A DNA stretch of 64,000 nucleotides from Aestuariibacter sp. A3R04. GTDB lineage: Bacteria > Pseudomonadota > Gammaproteobacteria > Enterobacterales > Alteromonadaceae. The translations under genes were made by a program, and so were the position numbers. The stretch spans positions 712,326 to 776,325 of the forward strand of contig NZ_JAHKQR010000001.1 of NCBI RefSeq assembly GCF_018860805.1, in the 5' to 3' direction. The notes under the pieces were generated by a model, which saw only the letters and a program-made list of their open reading frames with translations, had not been told where the DNA came from and searched no databases. Positions 29,680-40,609 of this stretch are shown piece after piece (the stretch's first letter is position 1; each line of letters begins with the position of its first letter).

Positions 29680-32322
29680 GTGAAGTACATCAAACCCCTA
29701 TTTTTATTGATAATTATAGGCGGCGTTCTCGGAATTGCCGCGTTAACTGGTATTTATTTTTATATCAAACCAGACCTGCCTAGCGTCACTGTCCTGAAGG
29801 ACGTTCGTTTGCAGACACCTATGAGAATTTATACCCAAGACGGAAAATTGATTTCTCAATATGGAGTTAAACGGCGGATCCCGGTAAAACTTGAGGATGT
29901 TCCGGAAAAATTAATCGAAGCGGTGATCGCAACAGAAGACAGTCGCTTTTACGAGCATCACGGCATCGACCCCATTGGGGTCGCACGGGCTGCAATAAAT
30001 CTGGTGCTTACCGGAGAGAAGCAGCAAGGGGCCAGCACGCTCACAATGCAGTTGGCCCGGGGCTTTTTTCTGACCCGTGACAAAACTTTTATCCGCAAAA
30101 TTAAAGAAATATTCATTGCCATTCATATGGAACAGGTATTGACGAAAGAAGAGATTCTGGAGCTGTACCTGAACAAAATAGAACTGGGTCACCGAGCGTT
30201 TGGTTTTGGCGCTGCTGCGCAAGTTTACTACGGAAAGAACTTAAAGGATCTTACGCTAGCTCAATTGGCTACCATTGCCGGATTACCTCAGGCACCTTCA
30301 GTGCTCAATCCAGTGAGTCGACCAGAGCGTTCCGTTGAACGCAGACGTATTGTTTTACTGCGGATGCTTGATGAAGGTTTTATTACTAAAGCTGAATTTG
30401 ACGAAGCGGTGGCGGCGCCGGTTACCGCCAGAAAACACGGTGCTGAAATTGACGTAGATGCGCCTTACCTGGCAGATTACATTTATAATGAAATGGTGGA
30501 GCTGTACGGTAAAGAAGAGGCGGAAACTGGTGGGTATCAGGTTTACGCTACGGTGCCCTCAGAAACACAACTGGCAGCACAACAAGCCGTAGTGCGCAAC
30601 CTTCACGATTACGATGAGCGTCATGGTTATCGCGGTCCGGTTACCTGGTTGTGGAATCGTCCTGAAGAGGCAAAAACAGTGGCAGACAGCCCTCAGTTTG
30701 AACCTAAAGGGAAAGCGGACTGGACTCTTGAAGAGATAAAAACCGTTCTGGACAGTGTTCCCCATTTCCACCCGCTGGTGCCTGCTGTAGTAACAGAAGT
30801 TGCGGAAAACTCGGCAACAGTATTAGATCTCAACGGAGAAACCAGAACGCTAAACTGGGAAGGGCTTGACTGGGCCCGGCCTTATATCACTGATTCGCGG
30901 CAGGGCAAAGAACCCGAGGTAGCCGCTGACATATTGTCACCTGGCGCTGTAATTTACATTCGCAAAGAAGACGACCTGTGGAAGCTATCACAAGTGCCGG
31001 CCGTTAGTGGTGCGCTCATTGCTCTCAATCCACACAATGGTGCGGTACAGGCAGTTGTGGGGGGCTACAGTTTTTACCAGAGTCAATTTAACCGGGCGAC
31101 ACAGGCAAAGCGCCAAGTTGGCTCGAACATCAAGCCCTTCATTTATTCCGCCGCTTTAGAAAACGGCTACACACTGGCGTCGGTGATTAACGATGCGCCG
31201 ATTAATCAGTGGGACGCGTCAACTGGTGTGGCATGGCGTCCGCAAAACTCACCACCTGAGTATGATGGTCCCATACGTATGCGAGTGGCTCTGGGTAAAT
31301 CTAAAAACGTAGTTTCAGTGCGTCTAATGCGTGGTGTAGGCTTGCAAAAGGCCCGGGAACATTTGGCAAAATTTGGTTTTGATCCTGACGAGATCCCCAA
31401 TGATGAAACAGTATCTTTAGGTTCTGGTTCTCATACCCCTCTTGAGGTCGTAAGAGCGATGTCGGTGATTGCCAACGGCGGCTTTTTAGTTACCCCTTAT
31501 TTTATTGATCGGGTGGAAAATGAGCTCGGTGAAGTGCTGTGGAAAACGGAACCCACCTGGGCCTGTAATCCCTGTCGTGACGATCAGGGGAATGTCATTG
31601 AGCAGGAGGAAAATCTCGAAGCTTTGTTGGAAGCGCAATTGAACAAAGAAGGTGGGTTGGCTGCCACTATTCCGAGCAATCAACCTGATGCGCCTGAAAA
31701 GCGCTCTGCTCCACAGGTTATCAGTGCCGAAAATGCTTTTCTCGTGGCTGACATGATGAGAACGGGCGTACGGGCAAACGGTAGCTGGAACAAGAAAACC
31801 TATTGGATGGGTACTGGGTGGCGCGCGCGCAATATTCTTCAGCGTGATGATTTGGCCGGCAAAACCGGTACGACGAATGATGCCCGCGACACGTGGTTCA
31901 GCGGATTTCATAGGGATATCATCGCAACAGCTTGGGTGGGTTTTGATGATATGAACCGAAATTTAGGGCGTGCAACCCGCAACCAAAACCTTATTAATCG
32001 GAATCCTGAAAAATTTAATTGGTTTGGAAATGCTATGATTGGCGGTGAAGATGGTGCGAAAGCAGCAGAGCCTGCTTGGATCAGGTTTATGCAAAAGATG
32101 CTTGACGGCGTGCCAGAACAGCCTATGGCGATTCCCGATGGAGTGGTACGAGTTCGCATAGATAGAACCACAGGGAAGTTGACCCGACGCACAGACCATA
32201 CGACACTGTTCGAATACTTTAAGCAGGGCACTGAACCTAAGGTGTTCGTACTAGATGACGAAGTGGTTGACCCAGCTCAAGGTGACGAAAATTCAGCGCC
32301 CGAGCCAGAGGAAATTTTTTAG
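29680..32322 (+). CDS. mrcA: Penicillin-binding protein 1A
   Basis: Bifunctional class-A PBP of 880 aa. Cytoplasmic tail and transmembrane helix (about 5-28), glycosyltransferase GT51 domain (about 55-230) with catalytic Glu in ATEDSRFYEHHG and GASTLTMQLAR, an OB/ODD-type insert (about 310-420), and a transpeptidase domain with the SxxK serine in GSNIKPF, SKN motif GKSKNVV and KTGTT. It polymerises and crosslinks peptidoglycan. The start is GTG without a strong ribosome site; a TATAAT at 29630-29635 may be its -10. It is somewhat longer than E. coli PBP1A (850). Confidence 0.96.
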   Translation: MKYIKPLFLLIIIGGVLGIAALTGIYFYIKPDLPSVTVLKDVRLQTPMRIYTQDGKLISQYGVKRRIPVKLEDVPEKLIEAVIATEDSRFYEHHGIDPIGVARAAINLVLTGEKQQGASTLTMQLARGFFLTRDKTFIRKIKEIFIAIHMEQVLTKEEILELYLNKIELGHRAFGFGAAAQVYYGKNLKDLTLAQLATIAGLPQAPSVLNPVSRPERSVERRRIVLLRMLDEGFITKAEFDEAVAAPVTARKHGAEIDVDAPYLADYIYNEMVELYGKEEAETGGYQVYATVPSETQLAAQQAVVRNLHDYDERHGYRGPVTWLWNRPEEAKTVADSPQFEPKGKADWTLEEIKTVLDSVPHFHPLVPAVVTEVAENSATVLDLNGETRTLNWEGLDWARPYITDSRQGKEPEVAADILSPGAVIYIRKEDDLWKLSQVPAVSGALIALNPHNGAVQAVVGGYSFYQSQFNRATQAKRQVGSNIKPFIYSAALENGYTLASVINDAPINQWDASTGVAWRPQNSPPEYDGPIRMRVALGKSKNVVSVRLMRGVGLQKAREHLAKFGFDPDEIPNDETVSLGSGSHTPLEVVRAMSVIANGGFLVTPYFIDRVENELGEVLWKTEPTWACNPCRDDQGNVIEQEENLEALLEAQLNKEGGLAATIPSNQPDAPEKRSAPQVISAENAFLVADMMRTGVRANGSWNKKTYWMGTGWRARNILQRDDLAGKTGTTNDARDTWFSGFHRDIIATAWVGFDDMNRNLGRATRNQNLINRNPEKFNWFGNAMIGGEDGAKAAEPAWIRFMQKMLDGVPEQPMAIPDGVVRVRIDRTTGKLTRRTDHTTLFEYFKQGTEPKVFVLDDEVVDPAQGDENSAPEPEEIF

Positions 32323-32376
32323 GCGAGAAGGTTTTTTATGGCCGGGCTAAATTGCCAACAATAAATCGGAAAAACA

Positions 32377-34068
32377 ATGTCAGACGAGTCAAACCGATAT
32401 CTATATATACCCCACGCTGGCCCTTCACTATTAGAAACGCCCTTGTTAAACAAGGGCAGTGCTTTTACGGCGCGAGAACGTGCGTCATTTAACCTCACTG
32501 GTTTATTACCGCCCAGGTATGAATCCATTGAAGAGCAAGTTGAGCGGGCTTTTTTACAATACAGTTCTTTTGATGATGCATTGAATAAGCACATTTATCT
32601 GCGAGCTATTCAGGATAACAACGAAACCTTGTTTTATCGCCTTATCCAGTCTCATATCGAAGAAATGATGCCCATCATTTACACTCCTACCGTAGGCGAT
32701 GCGTGTGAGCAGTTCTCCGATATTTATCGCAGTTCACGGGGCTTGTTTGTGTCCTGGGAAGAGCGTCATCAGTTGGATGACATCGTACGCAATGCCACTA
32801 AGCGCAAAGTAAAAGTTATTGTCGTCACCGACGGCGAGAGGATATTGGGTCTTGGCGACCAGGGAATCGGGGGGATGGGGATCCCAATTGGAAAGTTATC
32901 CCTGTATACCGCCTGTGGTGGCATCAGCCCTGCATACACACTACCTGTGATGTTGGATGTGGGTACGAACAACGAAAAACTCCTTAACGACCCCATGTAC
33001 ATGGGGGCGAGACATCCCCGTATCGGGCAGGATGAATACGATGAGTTTGTGGACATGTTTATTAAGGCGGTCAAACGCCGTTGGCCCGAGGTGATGATTC
33101 AGTTCGAAGATTTTGCTCAGCCTAATGCCATGCCCTTATTGCAGCGATATCGAAACGAAATTTGTTGTTTTAACGATGATATCCAGGGGACTGCTGCTGT
33201 AACATTAGGTACCATTTTGGCTGCCTGTAGAACGACACAGCGCAAATTGTCCGAAATGAGAGTCGTGTTTGTGGGCGCCGGTTCTGCCGGTTGTGGTATT
33301 GCTGAGATGCTTATACAACAAATGGTCTCTGAGGGGATCACCGACAACCAAGCACGAAAACAAGTGTTTATGATAGATCGCTACGGTCTCCTCACGGAGG
33401 GTATGGAAGGTTTGCGGGATTTCCAGCAAAAGTTGCAGCAAGACAGAGCGAGTATTGAAGGGTGGAACTATTCTGGTGAGTACCCATCGTTACTCGATGT
33501 TATGCATTGCGCTAAACCCGATGTACTCATTGGTGTTTCTGGGCAACCAGGTTTGTTTACCGAACAAGTTATTCGAGCCATGAAAGCTCATTGCGATTTG
33601 CCAATTATATTTCCGCTTAGTAACCCCTCCAGGCAGGTAGAAGCTCGTCCGGAACAGGTCATTGAATGGACAGATGGGGGCGTGATAATTGCTACTGGCA
33701 GCCCGTTCAAGCCGGTTGAATACAACGGGAAGAGCATTCCCATTGCTCAGTGTAATAACAGCTATATTTTCCCGGGCATTGGTCTGGGTGTTATTGCCAG
33801 TAAAGCCAAACTTATCAGTGATGAAATGCTGATGGCGGCAAGTAATGCGTTAGCAGGGGCCTCTCCTCTTGCAAATACCCGAGACGGAGGCTTGTTACCC
33901 CCACTCACTGAAATTGCTTCACTGAGCAGAGACATTGCCTTTGCCGTGGGTAAGATTGCGATGGCACAGGGTCTGGCATTAGAAATGTCAGATGAGGCGT
34001 TGAAAAGCAGTATTGATAAGAACTTTTGGCAAGCAGAGTACCGCCCGTACAAACGCGTGAGTATTTAA
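32377..34068 (+). CDS. maeA: NAD-dependent malic enzyme (malate dehydrogenase, decarboxylating)
   Basis: 563-aa enzyme converting malate to pyruvate and CO2 with NAD+ (E. coli MaeA/SfcA is 565 aa). The N-terminal malic domain carries the Tyr in [10 protein letters not shown] and metal ligands in QFEDF and [10 protein letters not shown]. The NAD Rossmann motif is [15 protein letters not shown] (about 306-320). It lies 54 bases after mrcA but is probably an independent unit. A hairpin follows before the convergent reductase gene. Confidence 0.95.
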   Translation: MSDESNRYLYIPHAGPSLLETPLLNKGSAFTARERASFNLTGLLPPRYESIEEQVERAFLQYSSFDDALNKHIYLRAIQDNNETLFYRLIQSHIEEMMPIIYTPTVGDACEQFSDIYRSSRGLFVSWEERHQLDDIVRNATKRKVKVIVVTDGERILGLGDQGIGGMGIPIGKLSLYTACGGISPAYTLPVMLDVGTNNEKLLNDPMYMGARHPRIGQDEYDEFVDMFIKAVKRRWPEVMIQFEDFAQPNAMPLLQRYRNEICCFNDDIQGTAAVTLGTILAACRTTQRKLSEMRVVFVGAGSAGCGIAEMLIQQMVSEGITDNQARKQVFMIDRYGLLTEGMEGLRDFQQKLQQDRASIEGWNYSGEYPSLLDVMHCAKPDVLIGVSGQPGLFTEQVIRAMKAHCDLPIIFPLSNPSRQVEARPEQVIEWTDGGVIIATGSPFKPVEYNGKSIPIAQCNNSYIFPGIGLGVIASKAKLISDEMLMAASNALAGASPLANTRDGGLLPPLTEIASLSRDIAFAVGKIAMAQGLALEMSDEALKSSIDKNFWQAEYRPYKRVSI

Positions 34069-34089
34069 ACCGTACTGACAATTGCGGCA

Positions 34090-34111
34090 TAGCCGTGCAA
34101 ATGCACGGCTA
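34090..34111. terminator. Hairpin between maeA and the aldo-keto reductase gene
   Basis: Perfect 9-bp stem TAGCCGTGC / GCACGGCTA with a 4-base loop in the 49-bp convergent gap. Only a short T stretch follows on the plus strand and none on the minus strand, so it is a plausible but not classical terminator. Confidence 0.55.
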
Positions 34112-34117
34112 ATTTAC

Positions 34118-35131
34118 TCAAGCAAGTATACGCGCTATGGCGGTCAGTTCGTCTTCACTAAACTGGGTTTTGCCCAGTCCCGCAACATTCTGTCTGAGTT
34201 GTTCAGCACTGCTAACTCCAACCAGTACAGAGGATACACGTTGGTCTTTCAGTAACCACGCAATGGCCATGTCACTCAACGATTGCCCTCTTGCCAAGGC
34301 TATTTTATTTAGTGCTTTTATTCTGGGGAGCTGTTGCTCTACGGTTTCTCTTTGCAAGTAAGTCATGGGGTTGTCAGCACGGCTCCGTTCAGGGATGCCG
34401 TCTACATACTTACTGGTCAGCATCCCCTGAGCAAGTGGACTAAAAGCAATACAGCCAACCCCTTTTTGCGCCAGTGTATCTAGCAAGTCGTCTTCAACCC
34501 ATCTGTCGAACATAGAGTATCGGGCTTGATGAATTAAACAAGGTGTTCCCAGTGAATCCAGGATGTCTATCGCTTCAGAGGCCATATCGGCAGGATAGTT
34601 AGAAATGCCCACGTAAAGGGCTCTGCCGGAACGCACAATGTAATCCAGCGCACACATGGTTTCATACAACGGTGTCTCAGGATCAGGACGGTGGTGATAG
34701 AAAAGATCAACGTAATCAAGATTCATGCGTTTGAGGCTTTGATCCAAACTGCTTATCAAGTGTTTTCGGGAGCCAAAGTTACCGTGCGGACCGGGCCACA
34801 TATCGTAGCCTGCTTTACTCGATATAAATAACTCGTCTCTGTAGGGTGTGAAGTCCGTATTCATCAGCCTGCCAAAATTTGTTTCTGCTGCACCGTAGGG
34901 CGGGCCGTAGTTGTTGGCAAGGTCGAAATGTACAACACCTAAATCAAACGCAGTGCGCAGGATATCCTGGCCTTTTAGTAAGTCGTCAGCGTGACCAAAA
35001 TTATGCCACAGACCAAGGGAAATCAGAGGCAGAGTAATACCACTCTGCCCACAGCGCTTGTAGTTGATGTTGTGATATCGGTTCTCGTTTGGCGTGTAGT
35101 GCTGATAACCGGACTTGTCGTTTATATCCAT
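34118..35131 (-). CDS. gpr: L-glyceraldehyde 3-phosphate reductase-like aldo-keto reductase
   Basis: 337-aa NADPH-dependent aldo-keto reductase close to E. coli YghZ/Gpr: SLGLWHNFGH, HFDLANNYGPPYGAAE (catalytic Asp and Tyr), ISSKAGYDMWPGP (catalytic Lys), YHHRPDPETP. The YghZ enzyme reduces L-glyceraldehyde-3-phosphate and detoxifies methylglyoxal; mgsA is encoded 8 kb away. I use the second ATG because AGG lies 7 bases before it and no ribosome site precedes the first, five codons upstream. It appears monocistronic. Confidence 0.85.
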   Translation of the reverse strand: MDINDKSGYQHYTPNENRYHNINYKRCGQSGITLPLISLGLWHNFGHADDLLKGQDILRTAFDLGVVHFDLANNYGPPYGAAETNFGRLMNTDFTPYRDELFISSKAGYDMWPGPHGNFGSRKHLISSLDQSLKRMNLDYVDLFYHHRPDPETPLYETMCALDYIVRSGRALYVGISNYPADMASEAIDILDSLGTPCLIHQARYSMFDRWVEDDLLDTLAQKGVGCIAFSPLAQGMLTSKYVDGIPERSRADNPMTYLQRETVEQQLPRIKALNKIALARGQSLSDMAIAWLLKDQRVSSVLVGVSSAEQLRQNVAGLGKTQFSEDELTAIARILA

Positions 35132-35742
35132 GCTTATACCTGACATTAATAGGGGTAATATGACAAAACATTCAGGACATCACACTATGCACTAAAAGTG
35201 CAAGTATCAAACACTAATTGTACGATCCTACACAACCATATAATTATATTCGAAATCGGTTCAGTTGTTACACGCTCTCGAAACCCTCTCCAATACGATG
35301 TATGAATATGGGTACACGTCAGTCCAACAGGTGTGAGTGAAAACTATACAGAAAGTGAAAGGATGGTTTTATTTTTCACCTGATGCTTTGAAGATTAACG
35401 TTCTTTTAAAATAGTCACCACTGTTTCAGTCTCGAAACACGTGAGAACACATTCCATTACTGTGTTTAAAGGAGGTTGTCTTCATCTTGCAACGCCTGTT
35501 GATATCAAATCGACCGCTATTGGGGAGTTTCTATTGTAACTAATTGAAAATTAAAATTAAAAAAATTTGGCATGGGTTTTGATGTAGCTGGAATATCGCC
35601 AACTACACGATGGCCTGAAGTTTTACAATTGAGCCTGTTTGCGGGCAAAGGAATGCCCGCCCTTTTGATATTCAGGCAGAGCGAAGCTTGTTGGGCCTGT
35701 CGAACAGGCCCGCAAAAGATGGCAATGTTGCCCTGCAAGGGC
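35132..35742. other. Intergenic region with three hairpins downstream of argA
   Basis: About 610 bp without a convincing gene. Near argA it holds a perfect 8-bp hairpin GGGCCTGT/ACAGGCCC with a 3-base loop (35693-35711), a perfect 7-bp hairpin GCGGGCA/TGCCCGC (35641-35660) and a weaker one (GTAG...CTAC, about 35586-35608). None is followed by a good T run on the minus strand, so they may protect the 3' end of the arg mRNA rather than terminate it. The rest is AT-rich, with a GGAGG at about 35471-35475 not followed by a usable ORF. Confidence 0.5.
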
Positions 35743-37056
35743 TTATGCTAAGGCGAGAGTAAATATTTTCGAATTGCGCTGAAAGTTATACAACTCTTTT
35801 TTTGCCTGAGGGAGTTCACTGAGATCAGACGGACGGAAACCGTGTTCTAAAAACCAGTGGGCGGTGAGTGTCGTTAAAACGAACAAAGTGTGAATGCCTG
35901 CATCCAACGCCCGGCGTTTCACTTCATCTAAAATGCGTTCCGCACGATTCTTTCCGCGATAGTCGGGGTGAGTTACCACACATGCCAACTCTGCTTTTCC
36001 TTCTTCCGGATAGAGAAATAGTGCAGCACAGGCGATGATCATGCCATCGCGAACAATGATGATGAACTGGTTGATTTCGTTCTCAAGGCGTTCCCGAGAG
36101 CGTTTTACCAATGCGCCGCTTTCTTCCAAGGGCTTGATAAGGTTGATGATACCACCAACATCTTCAATGGTCGCCCCCCGCAATTGTTCGTAGTGATGCT
36201 CCAGTACCAGAGAGCCGGCACCATCGCGGGTAAACAATTCCTGCAGTAGCGCGCCATCGGTTTCATAGCTGATACAATGTGCCCGGGGTACACCAGCTGC
36301 AACACTGGTTGTCAGGGCACTAAGTACGGTATTTTCCGTCTGTATTTGCTCTTCAAATATCAGCTGTTCTAGCTGCGGGCGTTCGATGGTGCGAAGTAAC
36401 TTGCCATCGTTGTGGCGGATACCGTCGTCCTTTGAGAAAACAATTATTTTATCCGCTTTCAGTGCGATGGCAGCCTGCGTAGCCACGTCTTCATGGGACA
36501 AATTGAACACTTCACCTGTGGTGGAATACCCCATGGGTGAAAGCAGCACAATAGAGCCATCGTTTAAGTGATCGCTTATACCTGTAGTATCTATGCGGCG
36601 AACAAGTCCGGTACTTTCAAAGTCGACGCCGCCGCGCACACCCATGGGTTTGGCAACCACAAGGTTTCCGGTGCAAACGCGAATTTGCGCGCCGTGCATA
36701 GGTGAATTGGGTAAACCCATGGTGAGCAGGGCTTCAACGTGGCTGCGCACTGAGCCAGCGGCATCTTTTACGCATTCCAGTGTTTGTCTGTCGGTAATGC
36801 GGACGCCATCCTGAAAGCGGCTCTCAATGCCTCGCAAGCCAACGCGCTCGTCAATTTGTGGTCTTGCGCCATGCACCAACACTAAACGCACACCTAAGCT
36901 GGCTAGCAAAGCAATATCGTGAATAATGTTGGCAAAGTTGTTTTGTTCAATGGCTTCTCCGCCAAACATCAGTACAAAGGTTTTACCCCGGTGTGCATTG
37001 ATGTACGGCAGAGAGCTCCTGAACAGTTTTATACCTTCATGATGAGCTAACACCAT
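35743..37056 (-). CDS. argA: N-acetylglutamate synthase
   Basis: Classical ArgA of 437 aa: an amino-acid kinase-like domain (about 20-285, LVLVHGARPQID, VLLSPMGYSTTGEVFNL) that binds arginine for feedback inhibition, and a C-terminal GNAT domain (about 290-432, ACVVTHPDYRGKNRAERIL) that transfers acetyl from acetyl-CoA to glutamate. It is last in the arginine operon, 7 bases after argH. In several marine relatives the acetyltransferase is fused to ArgH; here argH and argA are separate complete genes. Confidence 0.95.
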   Translation of the reverse strand: MVLAHHEGIKLFRSSLPYINAHRGKTFVLMFGGEAIEQNNFANIIHDIALLASLGVRLVLVHGARPQIDERVGLRGIESRFQDGVRITDRQTLECVKDAAGSVRSHVEALLTMGLPNSPMHGAQIRVCTGNLVVAKPMGVRGGVDFESTGLVRRIDTTGISDHLNDGSIVLLSPMGYSTTGEVFNLSHEDVATQAAIALKADKIIVFSKDDGIRHNDGKLLRTIERPQLEQLIFEEQIQTENTVLSALTTSVAAGVPRAHCISYETDGALLQELFTRDGAGSLVLEHHYEQLRGATIEDVGGIINLIKPLEESGALVKRSRERLENEINQFIIIVRDGMIIACAALFLYPEEGKAELACVVTHPDYRGKNRAERILDEVKRRALDAGIHTLFVLTTLTAHWFLEHGFRPSDLSELPQAKKELYNFQRNSKIFTLALA

Positions 37057-37063
37057 TTACGCG

Positions 37064-38446
37064 TTACTCCAGCTTATCCAGATTTTCCAGTTCCCGGTAT
37101 AGTGCTTTTGTCACTGTTTCCTGACTGGTACCGCCTAATATCCTGCGCTGATTGACCCCGTATTCCAGTTGCAATACGGGGTAAACATCGTCGTCGATAA
37201 CCTCACAGATGGCCTGTAAATCCGACAGCGGTAAGTCCTCAATAGCACACCCTTTGTCGATAGCCGCGAGGACAACTTTTCCTGCAATGTCGTGCCCAGT
37301 GCGGAAAGGAATACCTTTTCCAACCAGGTAATCGGCCAGCTCTGTGGCGTTGGCAAAACCTTGTGTTGCTGCTTCGCGGCAACGGTCTTCATTGAGCGAG
37401 AGTGAATCGAGCACTTCCACTGCGATACACAAACAAATATGCCATTGATTTACGGTGTCAATGGCCCCCTCTTTGTCTTCCTGCATGTCTTTGTTGTATG
37501 CCAGCGGCAGCCCCTTCATGGTAACTAACAGGCCTTGAAGACTGCCAAATACCCGACCGCATTTGCCGCGCATTAGCTCCAGAGCGTCTGGGTTTTTCTT
37601 TTGCGGCATGAGGGATGAGCCCGAGGTGACCGCATCGCCCAGTTGTAAAAAACCCGCCTCGCCGGAGTTATAGAAGATCAGGTCTTCGGCCATACGGGAA
37701 ATGTGCATCATGCTGGTGGAGGCGCAAAACAACAACTCCAGTACGAAGTCGCGATCCGAAACTGCATCTAAGCTGTTCAGACAGGGCGAATCAAAACCCA
37801 GTTCTTCAGCCAGAGCTTCACGGTCTACCGGGTAAGTCGTACCGGCAAGGGCTCCAGATCCCAGAGGACACTGGTTCATACGTTTCTTGAGATCCCGCAT
37901 GCGGTCAAGATCGCGCTTAAACATTTCAACATAGGCCAGACACCAGTGTGCAAAATGGATAGGCTGCGCCCGTTGTAAGTGGGTGTACCCGGGAATAATG
38001 GCTTGTTGATGACGGCTGGCAGTGTTGAGCAACGAACGAATTAGCGCTTTCAGATCGGCCTTAAGTGAATCCACGTGCTCGCGCACCCACAAACGAAAAT
38101 CCGTGGCTACCTGATCGTTGCGGCTGCGACCTGTGTGCAGCTTACGACCAATGTCGCCCAGCTTGTCAATAAGTGCAGCTTCAACAAAGCTGTGAATGTC
38201 CTCTTCTTCGCTGGCGTCAAAGTCCAGCTCATCGTTTTCGGCTTGAGTCTTAAGCTCAAGCAGTGCTGCTTCCAGCTTTGCCTGTTCTTCTTCTGTCAGT
38301 ACACCGGCTTTTTTGAGTCCGCGAGACCAGATAATTGAGCCTTGCAAATCCTGCGTTGCCATTACCCGGTCGAAAGGCAGGGAGTCATTCACCTGCCTGA
38401 ACATATTACTACTACCTGCCGCAAAACGGCCGCCCCACAATGCCAT
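37064..38446 (-). CDS. argH: Argininosuccinate lyase
   Basis: Last step of arginine synthesis, splitting argininosuccinate to arginine and fumarate; 460 aa. The superfamily signature GSSLMPQKKNPDALEL is at about 281-296, and the catalytic His is in GYTHLQRAQP. The length is that of a stand-alone ArgH with no C-terminal acetyltransferase extension. 15 bases after argG. Confidence 0.96.
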   Translation of the reverse strand: MALWGGRFAAGSSNMFRQVNDSLPFDRVMATQDLQGSIIWSRGLKKAGVLTEEEQAKLEAALLELKTQAENDELDFDASEEEDIHSFVEAALIDKLGDIGRKLHTGRSRNDQVATDFRLWVREHVDSLKADLKALIRSLLNTASRHQQAIIPGYTHLQRAQPIHFAHWCLAYVEMFKRDLDRMRDLKKRMNQCPLGSGALAGTTYPVDREALAEELGFDSPCLNSLDAVSDRDFVLELLFCASTSMMHISRMAEDLIFYNSGEAGFLQLGDAVTSGSSLMPQKKNPDALELMRGKCGRVFGSLQGLLVTMKGLPLAYNKDMQEDKEGAIDTVNQWHICLCIAVEVLDSLSLNEDRCREAATQGFANATELADYLVGKGIPFRTGHDIAGKVVLAAIDKGCAIEDLPLSDLQAICEVIDDDVYPVLQLEYGVNQRRILGGTSQETVTKALYRELENLDKLE

Positions 38447-38461
38447 GATATTCTCCTGTTA

Positions 38462-39664
38462 CTACTGCTTTTTCAGCGCTTCAATGCGACTGGACAAACT
38501 GAACAGGCGAATAAAGCCTTCAGCGTGACTTTGATCGTATACATCGTCTGCGCCAAAGGTCGCGAAGTCTTCGGAATACAAGCTGTTAGGTGAACGGCGC
38601 TGCGTCACGGTAGCTTGTCCTTTATAAAGCTTCACAACAATGTCGCCGGTTACGCGCTTGGCAAAGGAGGCAGCACCTGCGAGTAGTGCATCATTTAATG
38701 GCGTGAACCAACGGCCGTCGTACATGACGTGTGAGTATTCAAGCGCAATTTGCTCACGGTATTTGAAGGAAGCCTTGTCCAATACCATGGTTTCCAATGC
38801 TTTATAGGCTTTTAGCAACACTGTGCCGCCCGGGGTTTCATAACAACCGCGTGATTTCATACCTACCAAGCGGTTTTCGACGATGTCGATGCGCCCAACA
38901 CCATGGGCAGCGGCAATGGTGTTAAGTTTAACCAGCGCCTCATAGGGAGACAGGGCTTCATCGTTGACTTTAGTCAGACGGCCTTTCTCGAAAGACAGCG
39001 TTACGCGCTCGGCTTCATCCGGGGCATCTTCCGGATCAACGGTTAATGTCCATACTTGTTTGGTAGGTTCTTGCCACGGATCCTCGAGTTCACCACCCTC
39101 ATGAGAAATATGCCAAGCGTTTGCGTCACGGCTGTAAATTTTGGTGGCTGACGCTGTAGTTGGGATGTTGCGCTCTGCCAGGTATGCGAGCAAATCTTCA
39201 CGGGATACCATGTCCCATTCACGCCATGGCGCAATAACCTGAAGTTCTGGCGCAAGGGCGGCAAACGTGCTTTCAAAGCGAACCTGGTCATTCCCTTTGC
39301 CGGTACAACCATGGCACAGTGCGTCTGCGCCAACCTTTCGCGCAACGTCCACTTGCGCCTTAGCGATAACCGGGCGGGCCATTGACGTACCCAACAGGTA
39401 TTCGCCTTCATAAACCGCACCGGTAGTAATTGTAGGGAAGATGTACTCGCTTACAAATTCTTCCTTAAGGTCGACTATGTAGCATTCACTTGCGCCGGAA
39501 GCGATGGCCTTTTCGTGCAAGCCTTCAAGCTCTTCGTCGCCCTGACCTACGTCAGCAGCGAAAGCTACTACTTCACAACCATAGTTTTCTTTAAGCCAAG
39601 GAATGATGGCCGAGGTATCAAGCCCGCCTGAATACGCGAGCACGACTTTATTGATTTTTTTCAT
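38462..39664 (-). CDS. argG: Argininosuccinate synthase
   Basis: ATP-dependent joining of citrulline and aspartate; 400 aa. The PP-loop is [15 protein letters not shown] (residues about 9-23), and [15 protein letters not shown] is the citrulline/aspartate-binding region. It belongs to the type I ArgG group. 13 bases after argF and 15 before argH, all in one operon. Confidence 0.97.
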   Translation of the reverse strand: MKKINKVVLAYSGGLDTSAIIPWLKENYGCEVVAFAADVGQGDEELEGLHEKAIASGASECYIVDLKEEFVSEYIFPTITTGAVYEGEYLLGTSMARPVIAKAQVDVARKVGADALCHGCTGKGNDQVRFESTFAALAPELQVIAPWREWDMVSREDLLAYLAERNIPTTASATKIYSRDANAWHISHEGGELEDPWQEPTKQVWTLTVDPEDAPDEAERVTLSFEKGRLTKVNDEALSPYEALVKLNTIAAAHGVGRIDIVENRLVGMKSRGCYETPGGTVLLKAYKALETMVLDKASFKYREQIALEYSHVMYDGRWFTPLNDALLAGAASFAKRVTGDIVVKLYKGQATVTQRRSPNSLYSEDFATFGADDVYDQSHAEGFIRLFSLSSRIEALKKQ

Positions 39665-39677
39665 TAAACCTGTCCTC

Positions 39678-40589
39678 TTAGGAACCGAGTAGTTTAGTTA
39701 ATATGGCGTTTTGTGCGTGCATTCTGTTTTCCGCTTCTTGCATCAGCAGCGATTTGTCACTGTCGATAAGTGAGCCGGTAATTTCCAGATCTCTGTGAGC
39801 TGGCTGACAATGCATCACATATTTAGCACCGGTTTTTTCCATCAGGGCTTCATTGACCTGATAGGGCATAAATTTATCTTTTATAGCTTCCAAAGGAGTA
39901 TCGTCGCCCATAGATAGCCATGTGTCCGCGTAAAGTACATCTGCGCCAATAGCTGCGTCAATATCGTTACTCTGGACAATTTTGACCCCAGTTTGCGCCG
40001 CAATGTCCTGGGCTTGTGAAACAATACTTGGATCAGCTTCATGGCCTGCAGGCGTTACGACAACCTGGTGACACCCTAATAATGCTCCGACAATTAACAA
40101 GGAATGGGTAACGTTATTGCCGTCGCCAATGTAGGCCATCGTCAGGCCTTCTGTCTTGCCAAATGCTTCGAACATCGTCAAATAATCGGCAAGTCCCTGA
40201 CACGGATGATATTTATCGCATAGTGCGTTGATGACAGGAATGTTTGCCGCGCTGGAAAATTGCTCCAGTGTTTCATGGGAAAACACTCTGGCGACAATGG
40301 CATCGGCCCAGCACGCAAGGTTTGCCGCAGTGTCTACATTGTCTTCACGGCCGGCTAATTTTCCGCTTTGTGCATCGAGGTAGACCATGTGCCCACCCAG
40401 CTTGTTAATGCCGATGTCAAAGCTCACACGGGTGCGCAATGACGGTTTCTCAAATAAAGCAACAATAGACTTACCCGCGAGCACCTGATTATATGCAGTG
40501 GGGGTTTGTTTAATTGTAACGGCCAGCTCCAACAGAGATTTCACCTCTTCGGGAGACCAGCTTGCAAATGTCAGTAAATCCTGTTTCAT
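39678..40589 (-). CDS. argF: Ornithine carbamoyltransferase
   Basis: Makes citrulline from ornithine and carbamoyl phosphate; 303 aa. The carbamoyl-phosphate motif is SLRTRVSFD (about 50-58), and the ornithine-side motif is MHCQPAHR (about 255-262). The FEKPSLRTR form is usual for this group. 20 bases after argB. Confidence 0.97.
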   Translation of the reverse strand: MKQDLLTFASWSPEEVKSLLELAVTIKQTPTAYNQVLAGKSIVALFEKPSLRTRVSFDIGINKLGGHMVYLDAQSGKLAGREDNVDTAANLACWADAIVARVFSHETLEQFSSAANIPVINALCDKYHPCQGLADYLTMFEAFGKTEGLTMAYIGDGNNVTHSLLIVGALLGCHQVVVTPAGHEADPSIVSQAQDIAAQTGVKIVQSNDIDAAIGADVLYADTWLSMGDDTPLEAIKDKFMPYQVNEALMEKTGAKYVMHCQPAHRDLEITGSLIDSDKSLLMQEAENRMHAQNAILTKLLGS

Positions 40590-40609
40590 TCTTTTCTCCT
40601 AAAGATACG

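Noticed and set aside
35465..35540. AAAGGAGG followed by a TTG-initiated 18-codon frame
   Set aside because: Very short, with a start codon poorly supported and no regulatory context.
35517..35738. Minus-strand frame of about 73 codons after argA
   Set aside because: It spans the hairpins, has no ribosome site and no recognisable domain; more likely non-coding.
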